Shown piece by piece: positions 51,724 through 59,875 of a stretch of 64,000 nt of DNA; positions within the stretch are counted from its first letter, which is position 1, and each line of letters starts with the position of its first letter. A program made the position numbers and the translations under genes. Under the pieces are notes generated by a model that saw nothing but the letters and a program-made list of their open reading frames with translations, was not told where the DNA came from and did no database searches. This DNA comes from Prevotella sp. oral taxon 376 (lineage in GTDB: Bacteria > Bacteroidota > Bacteroidia > Bacteroidales > Bacteroidaceae), in NCBI RefSeq assembly GCF_003043945.1, contig NZ_PYXG01000001.1, positions 1,240,001 through 1,304,000 on the forward strand. The letters run 5' to 3'.

Positions 51724-52389
51724 TTATTCTATATTCTCAAAAGTTACTCCACTGAATTCTTTCATCAAGCTGAGAATCTGAGAGTGATAGATATTGCGGC
51801 GAGCCTTGATTTCCATGGAGGCATGGTAGGTGATTCCGGCGGAATCCTGTTGTTTCTGCATACTGTAGGAGTCGATTTCGATGCCTTTTTGCCGCATTTC
51901 GTCAAGAGTCTGGACAATGTCTTCACCGGTAGAGGCAGTAAATGATATGTTCAAGCTTCGGTATCCGAGTTTTTGGATACCGATATTGAATGCTTCCAAA
52001 CAAATGAGTACCATGATGGTAGAGGCTGTGGCGAGTAAATAGAGCCCCGATCCGCAGGTCATGCCGATAGCGGCGGTTACCCAGAGCCCGGCTGCCGTGG
52101 TGAGTCCCCGTATTATATGTTTCTGTAGGATGATGGTCCCGGCACCGATAAAGCCGATGCCCGTTACCACCTGCGACGCGATGCGTGAAGGATCGAAGCT
52201 TGCCTGGTCGAGTTTGCTGAGCACAGCGTTGAATCCATACTGTGAGAGTATCATGAAGAGGGCACTGCCCAAGGCTACGAGAAAGTGGGTCCTGATACCG
52301 GCTTCCTTTGCCCTGTATTCGCGTTCCAAGCCGATGACGCTACCCAGAAGAACGGCAATGAAGAGGCGGAGAATGAATTCTGTAGTCAT
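51724..52389 (-). CDS. MgtC/SapB-family membrane protein
   Basis: Protein of 221 aa with about five N-terminal hydrophobic segments carrying the family core: FIAVLLGSVIGLEREYRAKEAGIRTHFLVALGSALF, VVTGIGFIGAGTIIL and GLTTAAGLWVTAAIGMTCGSG. A soluble C-terminal ACT-like domain follows (YRSLNISFTASTGEDIVQTLDEMRQKG). Homologues affect magnesium limitation, acid stress and virulence in other bacteria, but the biochemical role is unsettled. Single gene with its own promoter. Confidence 0.93.
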   Translation of the reverse strand: MTTEFILRLFIAVLLGSVIGLEREYRAKEAGIRTHFLVALGSALFMILSQYGFNAVLSKLDQASFDPSRIASQVVTGIGFIGAGTIILQKHIIRGLTTAAGLWVTAAIGMTCGSGLYLLATASTIMVLICLEAFNIGIQKLGYRSLNISFTASTGEDIVQTLDEMRQKGIEIDSYSMQKQQDSAGITYHASMEIKARRNIYHSQILSLMKEFSGVTFENIE

Positions 52390-52410
52390 ATTTTATAGTT
52401 TTAATCCACG

Positions 52411-52418
52411 CAAAAATA
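52411..52418 (-). promoter_or_regulatory. -7 promoter element of the MgtC gene
   Basis: Minus-strand TATTTTTG fits TAnnTTTG, 21 bp before the start codon. Confidence 0.6.
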
Positions 52419-52472
52419 AGAAATATAATTGTATTTGGGACACAACTCCTTGCTGTTTTTAAAAATTAATGT

Positions 52473-52480
52473 TATTTTTG
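52473..52480 (+). promoter_or_regulatory. -7 promoter element of pncB
   Basis: TATTTTTG fits TAnnTTTG, 25 bp before the start codon; a TTG at 52450-52452 is 20 bp upstream. Confidence 0.65.
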
Positions 52481-52505
52481 CCAATAATATATCAAATTCA
52501 ATAGG

Positions 52506-53714
52506 ATGAAACAAATTATCAAGCATTTCACCGATGACGACCTCTATAAGTTCTCGATGTGCTGTGCAGTTATTGAGAACTATCCCCGTGCACAGGTTAA
52601 ATATGAGTTTGTAGACCGGGATGACACCGTCTATCCAGCAGGTTTCGCCGATTTGCTCAATGAGCAGATAGGCTATCTTGAGCACTTGGAAATCACCGAG
52701 GAGGAGATTGCCTTTATGAAGCGTCGATGTGCCTATATCCCCCAATGGTTCTATCCTTACCTGAAGGGATTTCGTTATAAGCGCGAATGGCTCAAGGCCT
52801 GGCAGGACGAGGAGGGGCATCTGCATGTGGAGTTCGAGGGAAACTGGAGCGATACAATCCTTCTCGAAGTGAAGGTGCTGGCGATAATTTCAGAGCTTTA
52901 CTATATTGTAACGGGGCAGACAGACAAGTTGGATTACGAGGCATATTATAAAAAGTCATACTGCAAGGCAGAGCGTTTGTTGGAGGCTGGTTGCGTATTT
53001 ACCGACTTCGGCACGCGCCGCCGCGTTGCGCTTGAGGCCGAGTCAACCTGCGTCCGTGCCTTTAAAGACTGCTATCAGTCGAGGTCGTGGAAAGGTAAGT
53101 TCGTTGGCACGAGCAATGTCTATCTCGCTATGAAGTACGATCTGGTGCCGGTAGGGACCATGGCCCACGAGTTTATCTGTGCCATTGGCGGCATGTATGG
53201 GCCCCAAATGGCCAATCATATTGCCATGAACGCATGGCGTAATACTTTCCGTGGGGCGCTTGGGACTTATCTCTACGACAGCTTCGGATGGGATATCTTC
53301 AGCATGAACTTCTCCGAAGACTTTGCGAACCTCTTCAAGGGGCTAAGAATCGACAGTGGCGACAACCGTGAACAGCTTGAGAAAATAGCGGAGAAATACA
53401 GGTCGCTGGGTATCGATCCGCGCACCAAACAGGTGATTTTCAGTAATGCGCTCGATACCGATGGTGCCATCAAGATCCAAAGTTATGCCGAGGACTATTG
53501 CCAGCCGAGCTTCGGTATCGGTACTCACTTTACCAATGACTTTGAGGGATTGAAACCAATGAATATAGTCATCAAGCTTGTTGCGGTGAAGATTACCGAG
53601 CTTTGGCCTTTCTATAATGATACCTGTAAACTCAGCGAAGATAAAGGGAAGCATACGGGCAAGCCGGAAGTTGTGAAGCGCTTCATGGAGGCCGTGCATT
53701 TCGTTGAAAAGTAA
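52506..53714 (+). CDS. pncB: Nicotinate phosphoribosyltransferase
   Basis: Enzyme of 402 aa that makes nicotinate mononucleotide from nicotinate and PRPP for NAD salvage. Family segments: HFTDDDLYKFSMCCAVIENYPRAQVKYEFVDR near the N-terminus, FTDFGTRRRVALEAE, GTSNVYLAMKYDLVPVGTMAHEFICAIG with the conserved His, and GLRIDSGDNREQLEKIAEKYRSLG. Length is normal for the family. The stop codon TAA is part of the first arm of a 22-nt-period repeat array, and a strong terminator follows. Confidence 0.95.
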   Translation: MKQIIKHFTDDDLYKFSMCCAVIENYPRAQVKYEFVDRDDTVYPAGFADLLNEQIGYLEHLEITEEEIAFMKRRCAYIPQWFYPYLKGFRYKREWLKAWQDEEGHLHVEFEGNWSDTILLEVKVLAIISELYYIVTGQTDKLDYEAYYKKSYCKAERLLEAGCVFTDFGTRRRVALEAESTCVRAFKDCYQSRSWKGKFVGTSNVYLAMKYDLVPVGTMAHEFICAIGGMYGPQMANHIAMNAWRNTFRGALGTYLYDSFGWDIFSMNFSEDFANLFKGLRIDSGDNREQLEKIAEKYRSLGIDPRTKQVIFSNALDTDGAIKIQSYAEDYCQPSFGIGTHFTNDFEGLKPMNIVIKLVAVKITELWPFYNDTCKLSEDKGKHTGKPEVVKRFMEAVHFVEK

Positions 53715-53790
53715 AAGGCCGTTAGAAGCCCGCCTTTTAACCGTTAGAAGGAGAGCTTTTAGCCGTTAAAAGGAGAGTAAAAGGCCGTCT
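53711..53790. repeat. 22-nt-period dyad array, family 2 copy B
   Basis: Starts with GTAAAAGGC at 53711, overlapping the pncB stop, and the same 9-mer recurs at 53777, exactly 66 nt (3 x 22) later. Units start at 53719, 53741 and 53763 with pattern CCGTTA(G/A)AAG-N5-CTTTTA in the first two. Its second unit is 22/22 identical to a unit of copy A read in queH orientation after rotation. Confidence 0.85.
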
Positions 53791-53813
53791 TCTGCAAAAG
53801 CATAGATATCCAG

Positions 53814-53841
53814 GCGTAACCGTCATGACGGTTACGCTTTT
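53814..53841 (+). terminator. Terminator after pncB
   Basis: A perfect 24-bp palindrome (53814-53837, 12-bp arms starting GCGTAACC) followed by TTTTATTT. The rest of the gap to 54136 shows no gene or recognised RNA. Confidence 0.85.
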
Positions 53842-54136
53842 ATTTAAATGTCTTTTTCCATGACGAGAGAATTGCCGTTTGTAGGGTTCAGCGATTCTCG
53901 TATAGAGTTGTTGAAGTCCGCGTAACTTTACAAAAAGGCATGTCCTTACAGTTGTTATAGCTACATCGCGCTATAAATAAATACTACATGCGCTGTCGCT
54001 TTTTGTGTTTCTGCCACTACATTATAGTTGGGAAATACTTAATAATCAGTGGTTTCATAAACAGAAAAACTCTACATTACTCAACGCAAACCTTTATTCG
54101 CTCAAAAATAAATTTTGATGTATACAGAATTATTTC

Positions 54137-54144
54137 TATATTTG
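54137..54144 (+). promoter_or_regulatory. -7 promoter element of the DUF47 operon
   Basis: TATATTTG fits TAnnTTTG, 25 bp before the first gene. No comparably clear element is seen inside the next nine genes. Confidence 0.7.
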
Positions 54145-54169
54145 CAACAGTACAAAAAGCGTTAGCCTA

Positions 54170-54817
54170 ATGTTAGATTCTAAAAAAGTTAATAAGACAA
54201 TCTCGGACCTTGATCATTATCTTGATCAGTTGGATGAGTGTGTGCTGGTCTTCAAGAGTGGGGTAAAAAACTATCTCGAGGGAAATCCGGAGTCATTCGC
54301 AGAGAATTTGAAGTTCATCACCTCCCTGAGAAACTCTACCGCGGAGCTTCGCCGTTCGATAGAAAATGATATATACACCCATGCGCTGATTCTTGATCAT
54401 CGTGTGGATATTCTCCAGTTGTTGGAGCGACTTGACCAGATTGTCAGCATGTTGTATAAGTATCTCTATCAGTATGAGGTTGAGATTCCGTTCTTCCCAT
54501 CCGAGCTTACAATCGATTTCCTGAAGCTGGTAGAAGTTTCGGCACTTTCTGTGGAAGGCCTGGATCAGGCGGCCAAGGATTATTTCAGGCGGCCAAAGTA
54601 TGTAACGGAGAAGATACATCGCATTTATTATTTTGAAAAAGAGGTAAACCGGCTGGCTCAATCTATCAAGCATCATGTGTTCCATGATATGGATAGTTTT
54701 AAGTTGAGCCAGAAGATTCACATGCGTTACTTCACCCTTCATGTGGAAGAATTGGCCGAGGAGGCTGTGAAGACGGCCGATTTGCTCTCAGTCATGGTAT
54801 TAAAACAGTCTCTCTGA
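54170..54817 (+). CDS. DUF47/PhoU-like protein
   Basis: Helical protein of 215 aa matching the DUF47 (PhoU_div) family, with long amphipathic helices such as INKTISDLDHYLDQLDE-like starts, HALILDHRVDILQLLERLDQIVSMLYKYLYQYEVEIP, and FEKEVNRLAQSIKHHVF followed by ELAEEAVKTADLLSVM. In other bacteria DUF47 genes pair with phosphate transporters and are thought to modulate them. Here the next gene is a membrane-bound LuxR-type regulator instead of a Pit carrier. First gene of the long operon. Confidence 0.85.
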   Translation: MLDSKKVNKTISDLDHYLDQLDECVLVFKSGVKNYLEGNPESFAENLKFITSLRNSTAELRRSIENDIYTHALILDHRVDILQLLERLDQIVSMLYKYLYQYEVEIPFFPSELTIDFLKLVEVSALSVEGLDQAAKDYFRRPKYVTEKIHRIYYFEKEVNRLAQSIKHHVFHDMDSFKLSQKIHMRYFTLHVEELAEEAVKTADLLSVMVLKQSL

Positions 54818-54821
54818 TAAA

Positions 54822-56381
54822 ATGTGTATCCTGTCAATCATCCTATTTCTCCTTATCGGAGTATGGCTGGGCAGAAATGAGATTGCCTATAGCTTCGCAG
54901 ATATCCATATCTTGGATATCCTGTCCGCAAAGCTGTTGGGTGGTATCTTGCTGTTTGCCATGGTGATTGGCGTGCTTTGGAGCCTACTGACAGACAACTC
55001 CCGTCCGGCTTTTGGGGCCGGCGAGAATTATATTCTGCTGGCTTCAATCGTCTTTACCGTATCCTCTTTGACGCTCGTTCGCTGCCACAGTTCCGTGATT
55101 ACGGCCTTTGTGGGTGCCTGGATTGCTTTCTGCTATATGACAGGCGATACCGACTGGCTGGTATCCGTCTTGTCTCCTGCTCTCACATTGTTGGTGGCCC
55201 CCTTGCTGGTTTTGCTGGTTGCTTACGGATTTAGCCGTTGGTTTGCCGCCTTGCTGTTCAATCGTGATTGCCATCTGTTATTGCGCAACCTATATATAAA
55301 ATATGTGGCGTTGGTTGGTTTGCTGATTTGCGGCATCCTGTTGATTTTCAACTATACGCTCTTTGCAGATCCTTTCTTCACTTCTTTAATAGAAAACGAG
55401 CGTCCACCTGCCGCCGTAATTATTGCAATTATTGTCCCGGCATGCCTTGGTTGTCTGATTCCTGTGGTGCAGGAATCGCGAAGAGAAACGAGAAATGGCA
55501 AGACGCACCATAACCTGCCATTTCTGTATGCGCTCTCCGTAGTGCTTTTGATTGGCAATGCTTTGCTGCCAGCCATCTCGGGGATGTTACCCGTCTTGGT
55601 TTCGGCCAACCAGTCGAAGGAACTTTGTTATCTGTATTTTGATTCGCCCAAGAGGTTTGTTCATTTGTGGAATGTCATTGCAATTACCATTCTTACACCG
55701 CTGTTGGCATTTATTGTTTGCCTCAGTCTTCTGATGATCGACCATCTTTTGCTGTCGTCCCTGATTCTTGTATTCCTGCTTCTGCTCTGCCTTTCTTATA
55801 GAATGGTTACCTGTCAGTATTCCAGAAACAAGCAGATGCGTCAGGCATTGAGTGTGGAAAGACTGCGTAAATCGGAGGCAGATGAGGAGATGAACCGTCT
55901 GGATGTGGTGGCTGTAACCTCTCAGTTTAATTCCATTTCGGCTGAGATAGACCTCAAACAGAAAGAGCTGATCAACCTTTCCCTCTATATCAAGCAGGAG
56001 TGGGAATATCTGGAGGGAATGTGCGATAGGTTGATGGAAATCTCAGAGATGCAGAATCTGGAAGACATACGGGAGAGCATGCGCACGCAAGTGCAGGAAC
56101 TTAGGGAGAACATGAAGTTCAGCAGAGAGATGGATCACTTCTATGCGGATGTAGAGGAGATGCACAAGAACTTTGTGAGCAGGCTCCTCATGCGGTGCCC
56201 AAACCTTACAGAGCGCGAGCGAAGGTTGGCCATTCTCCTGAGATTGGGCCTGTCGAGCAAGGAAATTGCAGGTTTGGTGAATATAGAGACCAAGAGTATT
56301 GAGATCAACCGATACCGATTGAGAAAGAAACTCAGGCTCGACAGAAATGAGAACATAGTACAGTTCTTACAATTATTATAA
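54822..56381 (+). CDS. Membrane-bound LuxR-type transcriptional regulator
   Basis: Protein of 519 aa joining a membrane sensor to a DNA-binding domain. About ten hydrophobic segments fill residues 1-325 (for example LLGGILLFAMVIGVLWSLL; YVALVGLLICGILLIFNY; LLLSSLILVFLLLLCLSY). A coiled coil follows (about 345-440), then a GerE/LuxR helix-turn-helix at the end (LTERERRLAILLRLGLSSKEIAGLVNIETKSIEINRYRLRKKL). It would sense a membrane or periplasmic signal and act directly on DNA. It starts 4 bp after the DUF47 stop. I do not know a characterised homologue. Confidence 0.85.
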   Translation: MCILSIILFLLIGVWLGRNEIAYSFADIHILDILSAKLLGGILLFAMVIGVLWSLLTDNSRPAFGAGENYILLASIVFTVSSLTLVRCHSSVITAFVGAWIAFCYMTGDTDWLVSVLSPALTLLVAPLLVLLVAYGFSRWFAALLFNRDCHLLLRNLYIKYVALVGLLICGILLIFNYTLFADPFFTSLIENERPPAAVIIAIIVPACLGCLIPVVQESRRETRNGKTHHNLPFLYALSVVLLIGNALLPAISGMLPVLVSANQSKELCYLYFDSPKRFVHLWNVIAITILTPLLAFIVCLSLLMIDHLLLSSLILVFLLLLCLSYRMVTCQYSRNKQMRQALSVERLRKSEADEEMNRLDVVAVTSQFNSISAEIDLKQKELINLSLYIKQEWEYLEGMCDRLMEISEMQNLEDIRESMRTQVQELRENMKFSREMDHFYADVEEMHKNFVSRLLMRCPNLTERERRLAILLRLGLSSKEIAGLVNIETKSIEINRYRLRKKLRLDRNENIVQFLQLL

Positions 56382-56410
56382 CCTAAATAGTGTATTAAAG
56401 TTTTAGATTT

Positions 56411-57769
56411 ATGAGAAGGTTAACCATTTTATCTTTAGGGCTATTGCTGACCACTACTTCAGTCTGCGCCCAGGAAAACGATTCTGTACGCTATAATCAG
56501 TATGGCGTAGCGGTAGATCGTAAAGAGCTTCATACCGAAGCAAGGAACAATATCTTGGTTTTTGAATCAAAAAAACAAGATTACAAAGTCTGGTTCGACA
56601 ACCGTGTACAGGTTGACGGAGCCACTTTCTTTGGCAAGAACAGCGATTATGATGCTATTGGTAATGGCGTTTCTTTGCGTCGTGTGCGTTTTGCCATGAA
56701 AGCTCAGATAACCAAAAATTGGTATGGTGAGGTGGATGTAGACTTCGCAGACGGAAAGTTTGAATTGAAGGATGCGCTCATCGAGTTTGACGGAATTAAG
56801 AATATGGCCTTCAAGGTCGGTAACTTCAAGGAGGACTTCTCTATGGAGGAGACCACCAGTTCCCGCTACCTCGCATTCATGGAGCGTCCATTGGTGACCA
56901 AGGTGTTTGCCCCTTCTCGTCATCTGGGTATTCAGGGAGAGTATTTGCGCGATCATTTCCGTGCGTCATTGGGTATGTTCTTCCAGACAATAGCAGGTGA
57001 AGAGGAGCTCACTTATGTGCAGGATCTCAACAAGAGCAAGGGCTATGATCAAGGCTATTCATTCACGGGAAAAGCTGGTTGGATGCCTTATACAGCTGAT
57101 CGCTTCATGGGATTCTACCTTGGTGGAAAGGCTTCATACCGCACTCCTAAGACTGATGTGGAGGCAGCCGAATACGGTGGTGTAAGATACAGCACAAGAA
57201 ATGCTACCTCTATTAACCGTAAGAAGTATCTGGATACAGATGTGATTCCGGGTGTAGACCATGAGTGGTATTATGGTGGAGAGACTGCTGGTTACTATGG
57301 TCCGGCTCGTTTTCAGGCTGAATGGATTGGCAGTCATGTGTCAACTATCAACACTCCTTACAATTTCAGCGGGTGGTATTTCCAGGCCGGGACAATGCTC
57401 TTTGGTGGCAAACAGCGTTTCAATGTCGCAGAAGGTGAGTTCACGCAGCCTTCTCGTGGTCGCAAGTGGGGGGATATTGAGTTGCTCCTGCGTTACGACT
57501 ACCTGAATCTGAACAACAAGGATATTTACGGTGGTGCAGGTGAGAACTTCACCGTTGGCCTGAATTTCTATGTAAATAATAATGTGAAGTTTGCTCTCAA
57601 CTATCAGTATTCTAATGATGACCGCTATGCAAATGGCAAGGGTAAGTTGCTCATCGGCCATGATGCGGCCGGCGTTCCTACTACTGATTACACCAAGGCG
57701 GTAGAAGCGAAGGGCAAGGGAGGCATAGACTATCACATGCTCGGTATTCGTTGTGAGATTGATTTCTAA
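56411..57769 (+). CDS. Phosphate-selective porin O/P family protein
   Basis: Outer-membrane barrel of 452 aa of the OprP/OprO family. Signal peptide (TTTSVCAQ), then VWFDNRVQVDGATFFG, GNGVSLRRVRFAMKAQITKNWYGEVDVDFADGKFELKDALIEFDG and the signature FKVGNFKEDFSMEETTSSRYLAFMERPLV. It ends in GIRCEIDF with a terminal Phe. Family members pass phosphate or polyphosphate, but many bacteroidal ones are uncharacterised. It follows the regulator by 29 bp in the same operon. Confidence 0.92.
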   Translation: MRRLTILSLGLLLTTTSVCAQENDSVRYNQYGVAVDRKELHTEARNNILVFESKKQDYKVWFDNRVQVDGATFFGKNSDYDAIGNGVSLRRVRFAMKAQITKNWYGEVDVDFADGKFELKDALIEFDGIKNMAFKVGNFKEDFSMEETTSSRYLAFMERPLVTKVFAPSRHLGIQGEYLRDHFRASLGMFFQTIAGEEELTYVQDLNKSKGYDQGYSFTGKAGWMPYTADRFMGFYLGGKASYRTPKTDVEAAEYGGVRYSTRNATSINRKKYLDTDVIPGVDHEWYYGGETAGYYGPARFQAEWIGSHVSTINTPYNFSGWYFQAGTMLFGGKQRFNVAEGEFTQPSRGRKWGDIELLLRYDYLNLNNKDIYGGAGENFTVGLNFYVNNNVKFALNYQYSNDDRYANGKGKLLIGHDAAGVPTTDYTKAVEAKGKGGIDYHMLGIRCEIDF

Positions 57770-57795
57770 TTGCAAACTATTAAATATAATGGATT

Positions 57796-58629
57796 ATGAA
57801 GACAATAAAATATTTATTGATGCTGGTGGCAGCGCTCCTCATGGCGAGTTGCGTGGAAGACAAGGTATATGAAGGACCATCAACAATTAAGTCGGTAGCT
57901 GTAAATCCTGAGGCTCCGACATCTTTTGACAATGTTACGGTAACGGCAAAAGTGGAAGGTTTGCAGGCACCTACAAAGGTTACTCTTGAATATACGACAG
58001 GTGCAAGTGCCCAGACAGTGGAGATGACAGGAAGCAATGGCACTTATACGGGTGTGATTCCTGCCCAGCCAGACGGGACGAAGGTAAGCTATAAGGTGAC
58101 TGTTCTGAATGAGGCTGGCTATACCGCGGTAGCCGAAAAGGATTATACAGTTGGTGATAAGCCGTCTGATTATTCTCAACTGGTGCTCAATGAGCTCTAT
58201 GGTGCGGCTGCTGAAGACGCAGGTAAGTTCATCGAGCTTTACAACAAGAGTGATGATCCTGTCAAGTTGAAGGGGGTAACTCTGAACAAGGACGAACAAC
58301 TCACATGGACAGGCATCGAAGGTGAGATCGTCATGCCGCACAGTTGTTTCGCCATCGTAGGTGCTAAGGGCACTACGGAGCGCGGCTTCTCAAGTGGTTT
58401 CTCTGCGAAGAAGTCCGTTCTGGTAGAGTTGTTTGATCCTAATGGCAAGAAACTTGATGTCTTCCAGCGTGGCGAGAAAGGCACGGCATGGGGTGCTGCT
58501 TCTCTGGCCAGTGTGAAGGGGTCTTGGTCCCGTTGTCCAGACGGTACTGGTAAGTTTATGATTACAGATCCTACCTGTGGCGAGAAAAATCCGTCAACAG
58601 GGACAGCTGACGACACGGTAGTACAGTAA
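57796..58629 (+). CDS. Lipoprotein with Ig-like and lamin-tail domains
   Basis: Surface-type lipoprotein of 277 aa. Lipobox MASC with Cys19 followed by VEDK. An Ig-like domain (about 30-115, SVAVNPEAPTSFDNVTVTAKVEG) precedes a lamin-tail domain (about 130-270: LVLNELYGAAAEDAGKFIELYNKSDDPVKLKGVTL; MPHSCFAIVGAKG; SWSRCPDGTGKFMIT). Lamin-tail domains are often found on secreted nucleases and phosphatases, but no catalytic domain is present here. Lies 26 bp behind the porin gene. Confidence 0.88.
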   Translation: MKTIKYLLMLVAALLMASCVEDKVYEGPSTIKSVAVNPEAPTSFDNVTVTAKVEGLQAPTKVTLEYTTGASAQTVEMTGSNGTYTGVIPAQPDGTKVSYKVTVLNEAGYTAVAEKDYTVGDKPSDYSQLVLNELYGAAAEDAGKFIELYNKSDDPVKLKGVTLNKDEQLTWTGIEGEIVMPHSCFAIVGAKGTTERGFSSGFSAKKSVLVELFDPNGKKLDVFQRGEKGTAWGAASLASVKGSWSRCPDGTGKFMITDPTCGEKNPSTGTADDTVVQ

Positions 58630-58659
58630 TACAACAACTTTGTAAACATTTAATAAGAA

Positions 58660-59304
58660 ATGGCAAAAGAAGAATTAAAGATCGGCGAGATTTCAAAACC
58701 TCGCTTTGAATTCCGTAGTTTTGGCCGCTGCTTTTTTGATGCGGCCAAGAGAATGGCGCGCTTGAGTGCTCCTGTCCCGGAGAAAGTCTGGGAACGCCAC
58801 AGTACAGAGACCTACATCGTAAGCCGTACGAACGATGTCAACAATACCAAAATCCGTAATGGGAAGATGGATATCAAGACATTCGTACAGGTCGTGGATG
58901 GTCTGGAGCAATGGAATCCTCTGATGAAAGGTGAGTTCCCTATTTCTGCGCAGGTGCTGAAAGATGAGGTATTCCCGGCATTCAAGGTTGAGGGTTGCCC
59001 TGAATTGACAAAGGAAAGCTATATGCTCGATGAGTTCCTACAGATGATTGACGAGCATCCTGACCTTCAGGCGGTAACGGTAGAGAAGGTTCGTTTTGGC
59101 TATATGGTGAATAACACCATCTGCGAGACAGGCGATGTTTACATCAACGGCGCTTTGGTTAAGACCATTAATTCAGAGTCTACAGAGATTGAGGATATCA
59201 AGAAGACCATCAAGGACTGTGGTTTGGAAGGTGTAGAGAATATCAATTATCTGCAGGCAATCAAACGTGTGATTGGTATGATTAACAAACCTTTGGCTAA
59301 CTAA
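58660..59304 (+). CDS. Protein of unknown function, possible divergent CYTH/VTC-type fold
   Basis: Cytoplasmic protein of 214 aa that I do not recognise. The stretch KPRFEFRSFG, then ETYIVSRTNDVNNTKIRNGKMDIKTFV, alternates charged and hydrophobic residues as in the beta strands of triphosphate tunnel enzymes, and polyphosphate polymerase (VTC-type) domains have similar K-R-K strands. It lies 16 bp before a canonical CYTH gene. A tunnel-fold relative is therefore my guess; structure prediction would decide. Confidence 0.55.
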   Translation: MAKEELKIGEISKPRFEFRSFGRCFFDAAKRMARLSAPVPEKVWERHSTETYIVSRTNDVNNTKIRNGKMDIKTFVQVVDGLEQWNPLMKGEFPISAQVLKDEVFPAFKVEGCPELTKESYMLDEFLQMIDEHPDLQAVTVEKVRFGYMVNNTICETGDVYINGALVKTINSESTEIEDIKKTIKDCGLEGVENINYLQAIKRVIGMINKPLAN

Positions 59305-59320
59305 TCCGTAAATTACAATT

Positions 59321-59788
59321 ATGGCACAAGAAATAGAAAGAAAGTTTTTGGTGAAGGGCGACTTTAAGAGCGAAGCTTTTAAGGCTACCCGCATAACACA
59401 GGGTTATCTCTGTTCCGTTCCAGAGCGTACTGTTCGCGTGAGGGTGAAAGGCGATAAGGGCTTTATCACGATTAAGGGTATCGGGAACGAGAGTGGCGCA
59501 AGTCGTTTTGAGTGGGAGAAAGAAATTCTTGTGGCTGAGGTTCAGGACCTTCTCAAACTCTGCGAGCCAGGCATTATCGACAAAACCCGCTATCTTGTAA
59601 AGGCTGGTGAATTTACTTTCGAGGTAGACGAATTCTATGGCGAGAACGAGGGATTGACCGTTGCAGAAGTAGAACTTCCCGACGAGAATGCTGTTTTCGA
59701 GCATCCCGAATGGTTGGGCGAGGAGGTAACCGGCGACAAGCGTTATTACAACTCAATGTTGATGAAGAACCCGTATAAGAACTGGTAA
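59321..59788 (+). CDS. CYTH-domain triphosphatase
   Basis: Triphosphate tunnel metalloenzyme of 155 aa. The ExExK signature is at residues 4-8 (EIERK) followed by FLV. Tunnel strands are RVRVKGDKGFITIKG, ASRFEWEKEI, KTRYLVKAGEFTFEVDEFYGENEGLTVAEVELP. Proteins of this short ygiF/CthTTM-like type hydrolyse inorganic triphosphate or similar compounds with divalent metal. The neighbouring phosphate-related genes support a role in phosphate chemistry. Confidence 0.92.
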   Translation: MAQEIERKFLVKGDFKSEAFKATRITQGYLCSVPERTVRVRVKGDKGFITIKGIGNESGASRFEWEKEILVAEVQDLLKLCEPGIIDKTRYLVKAGEFTFEVDEFYGENEGLTVAEVELPDENAVFEHPEWLGEEVTGDKRYYNSMLMKNPYKNW

Positions 59789-59811
59789 TCGAGTTTCATA
59801 CCGACTTTTGA

Positions 59812-59852
59812 GAAGAGGTGAGTCGGGGAAAGCCCCGGCTCACATCCTCTTC
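59812..59852 (+). promoter_or_regulatory. Intercistronic hairpin before the DASS transporter
   Basis: GAAGAGGTGAGTCGGGG pairs with CCCCGGCTCACATCCTCTTC around AAAG with small bulges, followed by only two T. It could be a partial terminator or stability hairpin that lowers expression of the last three genes. Confidence 0.6.
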
Positions 59853-59875
59853 CTTAAAACCTAAATCATAGCATC

